Origin: an uncultured Clostridia bacterium
GTDB lineage: Bacteria; Bacillota; Clostridia; Oscillospirales; Acutalibacteraceae
Assembly (NCBI GenBank): GCA_946555465.1
Contig: CAMNST010000001.1
Coordinates: 186,001 to 250,000 of the forward strand
Length of the DNA stretch: 64,000 nt
Direction: 5' to 3'
The notes beneath the pieces are model-generated. The model was not told where the DNA came from. It worked only from the letters and a program-made list of their open reading frames with translations, and made no database searches. Of the stretch, positions 59,287 to 64,000 are shown in pieces. Numbering within the stretch: the first letter of the stretch is position 1; every line of letters starts with the position of its first letter. A program made the position numbers and the translations under genes.

Positions 59287-60614
59287 TATTTTTTGCCGTC
59301 TCCCCTTTCACGGATAATAAATCTTACAGGTGTTCCGTCGAGACCAAATATCTCACGTATCTGATTTTCAAGATATCTCTGATAAGAAAAATGAAACAAC
59401 TGGGCATTATTTACAAAAAATACAAAAGTTGGCGGTCTTGTTGAAATCTGTGTCATATAATAAATTTTAAGTCTCTTGCCTTTATCAGTAGGCGGCTGAA
59501 CGCGCGCAGTTGCATCTGCAAGAACTTCATTCAGTTTTCCTGTGGAAATTCGCATTGAGTTCTGAGAATGAACAAACGAAATCATTTCAAAAAGACGATC
59601 AATCCTCTGCCCTGTCTTTGCAGAAATAAACATTATAGGAGCATAACTCATAAACGAAAAATCATTCATAAGTTTTTTTCTGAATTCATTCATAGTACTG
59701 CCGTCTTTTTCAACAGCGTCCCACTTGTTTACCGCAATTATACATGCCTTGCCCTGTTCAAGAGCAATTCCGGCAACTTTAGAATCCTGCTCTGTAAAAC
59801 CTTCTGTTGCGTCAATCATTATAACGCATACATTTGCTCTTTCAACAGCCATTCTTGCCCTGATAATACTATATTTTTCAATAGCATCATTTACTCTGCT
59901 CTTTCTTCTGAGTCCTGCAGTATCAATAAAATTGAATTTACCATAGTCATTTTCAATAAAAGTATCGGTAGTATCTCTTGTTGTTCCCGCAATATCGGAA
60001 ACAATGGCACGGTTTTGACCGCTGATTTGGTTGACGAGCGAAGATTTGCCGACATTCGGTTTGCCTATAACAGCAACACTGATAACTTCGTCATCATCTT
60101 CTTCATCCTCAAATTCAGGAAAATATTTAATTACTTCATCAAGCAAATCTCCTGTTCCGTGACCATGAGCCGCGGAAACAGCAATAGGGTCACCTATGCC
60201 GAGATTATAGAATTCATAGAAATCGAGGTCAGGTGTTCCTATACTGTCACACTTATTTACACACAAAACAACCGGTTTACCGCTTTTCTGAAGCATTGCA
60301 GCAACTTCATAGTCGCTTGCAACAACGCCATCTCGTATATTGGTAACCAATATAATTACATCTGCCGTTTCAATCGCAATTTCTGCCTGGGTACGCATCT
60401 GACTTAAAATGATATCGGTTGACTCAGGTTCAATACCTCCCGTATCAACAAGCAAAAATTTATTGTTAAGCCATTCGCAGTCACCGTAAATCCTGTCTCT
60501 GGTAACACCCGGAGTATCGTCTACAATAGAAAGTCTGCTGCCTATTAACTTGTTAAACAAAGTGGACTTGCCGACATTAGGTCTGCCCACAACAGCAACA
60601 ACAGGCTTTGCCAT
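59286..60614 (-). CDS. der: GTPase Der (EngA)
   Basis: Double GTPase needed for 50S ribosome assembly. The 442-residue product has two G domains: G1 GRPNVGKS at residues 10-17 with DTPGVTRDR and NKCD, and a second G1 GKPNVGKSS near 180 with DIAGTTRDTTD, DTAGLRR and NKWD, then a KH-like C-terminal domain. ATG 60614 was chosen because GGAGGGTTTAGTT precedes it; an upstream in-frame ATG at 60671 lies in the rpmF terminator hairpin. Confidence 0.97.
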   Translation of the reverse strand: MAKPVVAVVGRPNVGKSTLFNKLIGSRLSIVDDTPGVTRDRIYGDCEWLNNKFLLVDTGGIEPESTDIILSQMRTQAEIAIETADVIILVTNIRDGVVASDYEVAAMLQKSGKPVVLCVNKCDSIGTPDLDFYEFYNLGIGDPIAVSAAHGHGTGDLLDEVIKYFPEFEDEEDDDEVISVAVIGKPNVGKSSLVNQISGQNRAIVSDIAGTTRDTTDTFIENDYGKFNFIDTAGLRRKSRVNDAIEKYSIIRARMAVERANVCVIMIDATEGFTEQDSKVAGIALEQGKACIIAVNKWDAVEKDGSTMNEFRKKLMNDFSFMSYAPIMFISAKTGQRIDRLFEMISFVHSQNSMRISTGKLNEVLADATARVQPPTDKGKRLKIYYMTQISTRPPTFVFFVNNAQLFHFSYQRYLENQIREIFGLDGTPVRFIIRERGDGKK

Positions 60615-60629
60615 AACTAAACCCTCCTT

Positions 60630-60666
60630 AAATAACAAGAAAGGTGGACACAAGTTTATGTCCACC
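60630..60666 (-). terminator. Terminator between rpmF and der
   Basis: GGTGGACA (60643-60650) pairs with TGTCCACC (60659-60666). On the minus strand the 3' arm is followed by TTTCTTGTTATTT. der may depend on readthrough or its own start. Confidence 0.8.
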
Positions 60667-60680
60667 CGCAATTTGTAAAA

Positions 60681-60866
60681 TTAAGCCTCTTCCTTGCTGA
60701 TTACTTCTTTGCCGCCGTAAAAGCCACAGTTTTTGCAAACTTTATGAGAAACTGTGTAACCGCCGCAATTTGAGCATTTTACAAGTGTAGGAGCGTCCAT
60801 TTTCCAAACGCTTGATCTTCTCTTGTTTTTTCTTGCTTTAGATGTTTTTCTTGCTGGTACTGCCAT
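60681..60866 (-). CDS. rpmF: 50S ribosomal protein L32
   Basis: A 61-residue zinc-type L32 with the family start [21 protein letters not shown] and four cysteines in KCSNCGGY and [10 protein letters not shown]. The tail KEVISKEEA is short. AAGGAGGCTATTAAA precedes ATG 60866. It follows yceD by 29 nt, the standard yceD-rpmF pair. Confidence 0.97.
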   Translation of the reverse strand: MAVPARKTSKARKNKRRSSVWKMDAPTLVKCSNCGGYTVSHKVCKNCGFYGGKEVISKEEA

Positions 60867-60895
60867 TTTAATAGCCTCCTTATATTAAAAGCATT

Positions 60896-61396
60896 TTATT
60901 CTTCATCAAGCAACTGCAAAAGTGCCTCCATCCTTGGGTCAATACTCTTTTTACAGTCACATTTTTTGACATTTAAATTCGTTCCGCACTGAGAACATAA
61001 ACCTTTACAATCTTCTTTGCAAAGAATTTTATTAGGTAAACTTAAAGAAACTTCTTCATTGATAAGTTCATCCAAATCAAGTTCCCTGTTTTTTACGATA
61101 ATGTAATCATCATCGTCTTTTTCATTCTGGAGTTGTTCAACAATAATTTTGTCAACATTAAAAGAAAATTCTTTTTTAACATCTTCTGCACATCTGTCAC
61201 AGACTCCGGAAAAGACAAATGAAACATTGACATAAAGATAAACGATATCAGCTTTTGAAAAAAGACGGCCTTTAACTTGCACACCGTTTTTTATAGGGTT
61301 GTACATTCCGTAACTAAAATCGCTGAAATCAACACTGTAATCAATATCTACATTATCACAACTGCCGTTAAGCAGGTTCGTAAGGTCAATTTTCAT
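60896..61396 (-). CDS. yceD: DUF177/YceD family protein
   Basis: A 166-residue cysteine-containing protein always found before rpmF and thought to act in 23S rRNA or L32-linked ribosome assembly. It shows SGVCDRCAEDVKKEFSFNVDK near residue 64 and a C-terminal cluster CKEDCKGLCSQCGTNLNVKKCDC near 125-147, which could bind zinc. AGGTGGTTTT precedes ATG 61396, and a near-perfect promoter lies upstream. Confidence 0.9.
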   Translation of the reverse strand: MKIDLTNLLNGSCDNVDIDYSVDFSDFSYGMYNPIKNGVQVKGRLFSKADIVYLYVNVSFVFSGVCDRCAEDVKKEFSFNVDKIIVEQLQNEKDDDDYIIVKNRELDLDELINEEVSLSLPNKILCKEDCKGLCSQCGTNLNVKKCDCKKSIDPRMEALLQLLDEE

Positions 61397-61436
61397 AAAA
61401 CCACCTCATAAGTGCTGCTCGCACTTGCACCTTAGT

Positions 61437-61465
61437 ATTATATATATAAGGTCACACTTTGTCAA
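61437..61465 (-). promoter_or_regulatory. Consensus sigma-A promoter for yceD-rpmF
   Basis: On the minus strand TTGACA (61465-61460), a 17-nt spacer and TATAAT (61442-61437): a perfect consensus. The leader holds a small hairpin AAGTGC/GCACTT (61410-61426) just before the ribosome binding site. Confidence 0.88.
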
Positions 61466-61573
61466 TAGAAATTTTTAAAATTAATATTATATTAAAAGGC
61501 AGTAACCATTATTATCTTATACCGAAAGCACAAAAATTTTGTTGTAAATGAATTGATTTATTATTTCAAAAAT

Positions 61574-62197
61574 TTACATAAAAATACTTTTTATTTCCTC
61601 TAAGCCATAAATAATATAATCCGGAAAATATTTATCGTCACACTGAGTCTGATATTTTGCAAAACCTTGCTTTATCCATATTGCTTTCATCCCCAACTTC
61701 TTTGCCGGATAAATGTCATTATCAAGCCTGTCGCCAATCATAACCGCATTTTCGGCACTGCACACTGCTCTCTTAAGCGCAAGAAGAAAAATCGCTTCAT
61801 CAGGCTTACAGACACCTTCTTCCTCTGATGAAACAACCAGATTTATATATTTCATCATTCCCCATTGTTCCAACCGGTCTTGTGTTCCAGCAGACTGATT
61901 GGCAATAATGCCGATTTTATATCCGCATTCATTTAAATATTTTAATATGTCAACAGATTCTTTATAAGGTATTTCATCTTCTTTGTGCCATGGAGTTTTC
62001 GCAAGACCAAAATAATTTAATACTTCCATACCATCAGAGCAGTTCTGCTTTGCAGATTCAATTCTTGCCTTAACAAATTCATCAAATGTTATATCTGTTC
62101 CCTGTATTACATCTTTAATTCTGTGATTGTAAGCAATACTTTCATCAACAAGTGTTGTTCCGATATCAAAGAATATCCACTCCATGTTTTTCAGCAT
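61574..62197 (-). CDS. HAD-superfamily hydrolase
   Basis: A 207-residue phosphatase-like protein of the haloacid dehalogenase superfamily. Motif I appears as FFDIGTTLVD near residue 11 (Asp nucleophile followed by Ile-Gly in place of the usual DxD), motif II as the Asn/Ser in IANQSAG near 98, motif III lysine in the VCKPDEAIF stretch near 131, and motif IV GDRLDNDIYPAKKLGM near 147. Substrate unknown. Start ATG 62197 follows AAAGG; ATG 62185 (MEWIFF) is an alternative. Confidence 0.85.
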   Translation of the reverse strand: MLKNMEWIFFDIGTTLVDESIAYNHRIKDVIQGTDITFDEFVKARIESAKQNCSDGMEVLNYFGLAKTPWHKEDEIPYKESVDILKYLNECGYKIGIIANQSAGTQDRLEQWGMMKYINLVVSSEEEGVCKPDEAIFLLALKRAVCSAENAVMIGDRLDNDIYPAKKLGMKAIWIKQGFAKYQTQCDDKYFPDYIIYGLEEIKSIFM

Positions 62198-62227
62198 ATT
62201 AAAAAACCTTTCGATTTAAGCAAAATT

Positions 62228-62251
62228 AAAGGCTGCCATACAGCAGCCTTT
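62228..62251 (-). terminator. Hairpin after the small P-loop gene
   Basis: AAAGGCTGC (62228-62236) pairs with GCAGCCTTT (62243-62251), 6-nt loop. On the minus strand the tail is AATTTTG, so termination is moderate. Confidence 0.65.
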
Positions 62252-62261
62252 AGAATTATAA

Positions 62262-62678
62262 TTAAGCCTCTTCGCAGTAATCAAAGATTTCAACAGGCAA
62301 GTCTTCTTTATCACAACTGATTGTGAAATAGAAATTAACATCTGTTGCCTCCGAAAGTTCTGAAAGCATTTCAAAGAACTGAGGAAGTTTTTCGTATTCT
62401 CTGCCAACAATTTTGAATGTAGCATCAACAAGAACGTCTGTTACATCGTAGTTGCCTGCACAAATTCCGGCAAGGAAACCATAAAATGCTTTATGGCCGT
62501 TGATAAGGTAAGTTTCTGTTTCAAGAAGTCTTGCCTTTGAAGATACATCGTATGTAAGTTTTGGTTCTTTTTCAACACATACAACATTTCCGTCAGAAGC
62601 CTCAACGCAAGCATTAACCTGCTCGATTAATCTTTTTGTTTTACCTGCACCTTTATTTCCAATGATAAGTTTAATCAT
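62262..62678 (-). CDS. Small P-loop protein of unknown function
   Basis: A 138-residue protein with a strong N-terminal Walker A loop, IGNKGAGKT (residues 6-14), followed by an alpha/beta pattern (NVVCVEKEP; VTDVLVDATFKIV, a possible Walker B; VNFYFTISCDKEDLP). This is a minimal P-loop NTPase fold without any further domain, and I do not recognise the family. It lies between pgi and the HAD gene, in the same direction, with CGGAGGAATTAAA before ATG 62678. It may be a kinase-like or nucleotide-sensing protein; that is inference only. Confidence 0.8.
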   Translation of the reverse strand: MIKLIIGNKGAGKTKRLIEQVNACVEASDGNVVCVEKEPKLTYDVSSKARLLETETYLINGHKAFYGFLAGICAGNYDVTDVLVDATFKIVGREYEKLPQFFEMLSELSEATDVNFYFTISCDKEDLPVEIFDYCEEA

Positions 62679-62714
62679 TTTAATTCCTCCGAATGTTTTA
62701 TTTTCAATTACATC

Positions 62715-64000
62715 TTAACATATGCCGAGACGTTTTTCAAGACTTTCTTTTTCCTTTTCATAACCCGGCTTGCCGAGAAGAGCAAACATATTCTTTTTGT
62801 AACTTTCAACACCCGGCTGATTAAAAGGATTTACGCCAAGCATATAGCCTGAAACAGCACATGTTTTTTCAAAGAAATAAATAAGATAGCCTATTTCTTT
62901 TTCACATATTGAATCACATTCGATAACAAGATTTCCTACTCCGCCGTCTGTGTGAGCAAGCAAAGTTCCCTGTCTTGCTTTTTCATTTACATAACTCATT
63001 GAACGTCCGCTGAGGAAATTGAGTCCGTCAATATTGCCATCCTGCTCGGTGATAAGAAAATCATCGTGAGGCGTATTGAATTTAATAGCGGTCTCAAACA
63101 TCAAACTTCCGCCGCTTTCCTGAATATACTGGCCAACTGAATGAAGATCGGTAGAAAATATGCAGGAAACCGGGAAAAGACCCTTTCCGTCTTTGCCTTC
63201 ACTTTCAGCAAAAAGTTGTTTGAGCCATTCATTAAACATTGCCATACACGGTTCATATGAAATGAAACATTCAAGTTTTTTTCCTTTATTGTAAAATGCA
63301 TTTCTGATTGCTGCATATTTAAGAACAGGATTTTCTTCAACGCTTTCACCGCAAAGACTGTCCTGAGCATTCTTTGCACCTTTCATTAATGCGTCAATAT
63401 CAATGCCTGCAACGGCGATTGGTAAAAGACCAACTGCTGTAAGAACAGAAAATCTTCCGCCCACATCATCAGGAACAACAAAAGTTTCATATCCTTCTGA
63501 ATCAGCAAGCATTTTAAGGGTTCCTTTTGCTCTGTCTGTTGTTGCAAAAATTCTTTTTGCTGCCTCTTCTTTTGAATATTTATTATATACCAAATCTCTG
63601 AAAATTCTGAATGCGATAGCAGGTTCGGTTGTTGTTCCACTCTTGCTGATTACATTTACACATATATCCTTATCTTCACAAATTGAAACAAGTTCTGTAA
63701 GCATTGAAGGACTGATAGAATTTCCGATAAAATAAATATCCGGTGTATCTTTTTTTATAGAATTATAATTTGGAGATTTAAGGCTCTCAATAACAGCACG
63801 TGCGCCAAGATAAGAACCGCCAATACCGATAACAATCAAAATGTCAGCATTGTTTTTTATATAATCTGCAGCAGACTTGATACGGTCAAACTCCTCTTTA
63901 TCATAATCGGTAGGAAGAGTAAGCCAACCGAGAAAATCGCTGCCTTCACCTGTTTTGTTGTGCAGAGTTTCCATTGCTTTAACCGAAGCATTCTCAAGAT
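62715..64000 (-). CDS. pgi: Glucose-6-phosphate isomerase (5' end cut by window edge)
   Basis: Interconverts glucose 6-phosphate and fructose 6-phosphate. The visible 427 codons stay open to the right edge; ATG 63974 is internal, because the codons before it (LENASVKA) also fit the family, so the true start is outside the window. Motifs: [16 protein letters not shown] near the start, [36 protein letters not shown] and the C-terminal [20 protein letters not shown]. The bacterial GPI form is about 450 residues, so only some 20-25 residues are missing. The stop is 36 nt upstream of the P-loop gene start. Confidence 0.96.
   Translation of the reverse strand, partial: LENASVKAMETLHNKTGEGSDFLGWLTLPTDYDKEEFDRIKSAADYIKNNADILIVIGIGGSYLGARAVIESLKSPNYNSIKKDTPDIYFIGNSISPSMLTELVSICEDKDICVNVISKSGTTTEPAIAFRIFRDLVYNKYSKEEAAKRIFATTDRAKGTLKMLADSEGYETFVVPDDVGGRFSVLTAVGLLPIAVAGIDIDALMKGAKNAQDSLCGESVEENPVLKYAAIRNAFYNKGKKLECFISYEPCMAMFNEWLKQLFAESEGKDGKGLFPVSCIFSTDLHSVGQYIQESGGSLMFETAIKFNTPHDDFLITEQDGNIDGLNFLSGRSMSYVNEKARQGTLLAHTDGGVGNLVIECDSICEKEIGYLIYFFEKTCAVSGYMLGVNPFNQPGVESYKKNMFALLGKPGYEKEKESLEKRLGIC

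Noticed and set aside
59568-60407. Long plus-strand open frame (about 280 codons) inside der
   Set aside because: It is antisense to a well-supported GTPase gene, has no ribosome binding site and its product is rich in Cys/Asn/Ile with no domain; it mirrors the codon pattern of der.

Overview
The window is a continuous stretch of AT-rich chromosome from an endospore-forming Firmicute of the class Clostridia, probably an uncultured gut-type Eubacteriales/Oscillospirales-like organism. The evidence is a complete spoIIIAA-AH operon, spoIIR, a CwlD-type amidase and a possible SpoIIM. Further support comes from AddAB instead of RecBCD, a T-box leader, many strong GGAGG-type ribosome binding sites, TTG starts, and the Bacillus/Clostridium-like order spoIIIA - asp23 - nusB - xseAB - ispA - dxs - tlyA - argR - recN. 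Genus cannot be assigned from sequence alone. Almost everything is core chromosomal content; there is no prophage, IS element, CRISPR array or obvious defence island.

Layout. 1-2414 (minus): a large GtrA+YfhO membrane protein cut by the left edge. 2545-7183: spoIIIAA-AH, the forespore-mother cell channel operon. 7186-16934: asp23, nusB, a TsaD-like paralog, xseA, xseB, ispA, dxs, tlyA, nadK, argR and recN, tightly coupled by 1-17 bp overlaps. 17033-34182: tyrS with a terminator, then a ligA-led run (ligA, unknown membrane protein, murD, two M42 aminopeptidases, GNAT, PLP lyase, DUF2461, addB, addA). 34266-36635: rpmE, an IMPACT-family gene, two decayed paralogous ORFs and spoIIR. 36677-36890 (minus): two tRNA-Leu genes. 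36957-38800 (minus): 5'-3' exonuclease and D-2-hydroxyacid dehydrogenase. 38925-42598: cwlD, radA, a frameshifted remnant and a XerC/D recombinase. 42588-46371 (minus): SpoIIM-like protein, TIGR04086-like protein, yajC, tgt and queA. 46511-49292: asd-dapA-dapB (lysine/diaminopimelate). 49433-52930 (minus): aldo/keto reductase and T-box-controlled cysE-cysS. 52934-56606 (minus): recA-recX-rimO-pgsA. 56734-58484: rpmB and a lone ECF-type sigma factor with a long extra C-terminal domain. 58624-64000 (minus): yceD-rpmF-der-plsY, a HAD phosphatase, a small P-loop protein and pgi (cut by the right edge).

How it fits together. DNA repair and recombination genes recur (recN, ligA, addAB, radA, recA-recX, xseAB, XerC/D, 5'-3' exonuclease). 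Envelope and precursor genes (asd-dapAB, murD, dxs-ispA, plsY, pgsA, cwlD) and translation genes (tyrS, cysS, three r-proteins, tgt-queA, rimO, tRNAs) make up much of the rest.

The least ordinary parts are: (i) the sigma factor at 57219-58484, which has an in-frame internal Shine-Dalgarno/ATG that could release its C-terminal domain and a candidate ECF-type promoter upstream; (ii) two terminator-like hairpins whose 3' arm is also the Shine-Dalgarno of the next gene (spoIIR and the TIGR04086-like gene); (iii) two places with decayed genes (35173-36007 and 41095-41400); (iv) an unrecognised membrane protein between ligA and murD. I did not find a clear new multi-gene system; the sigma factor locus is the best candidate for new biology.
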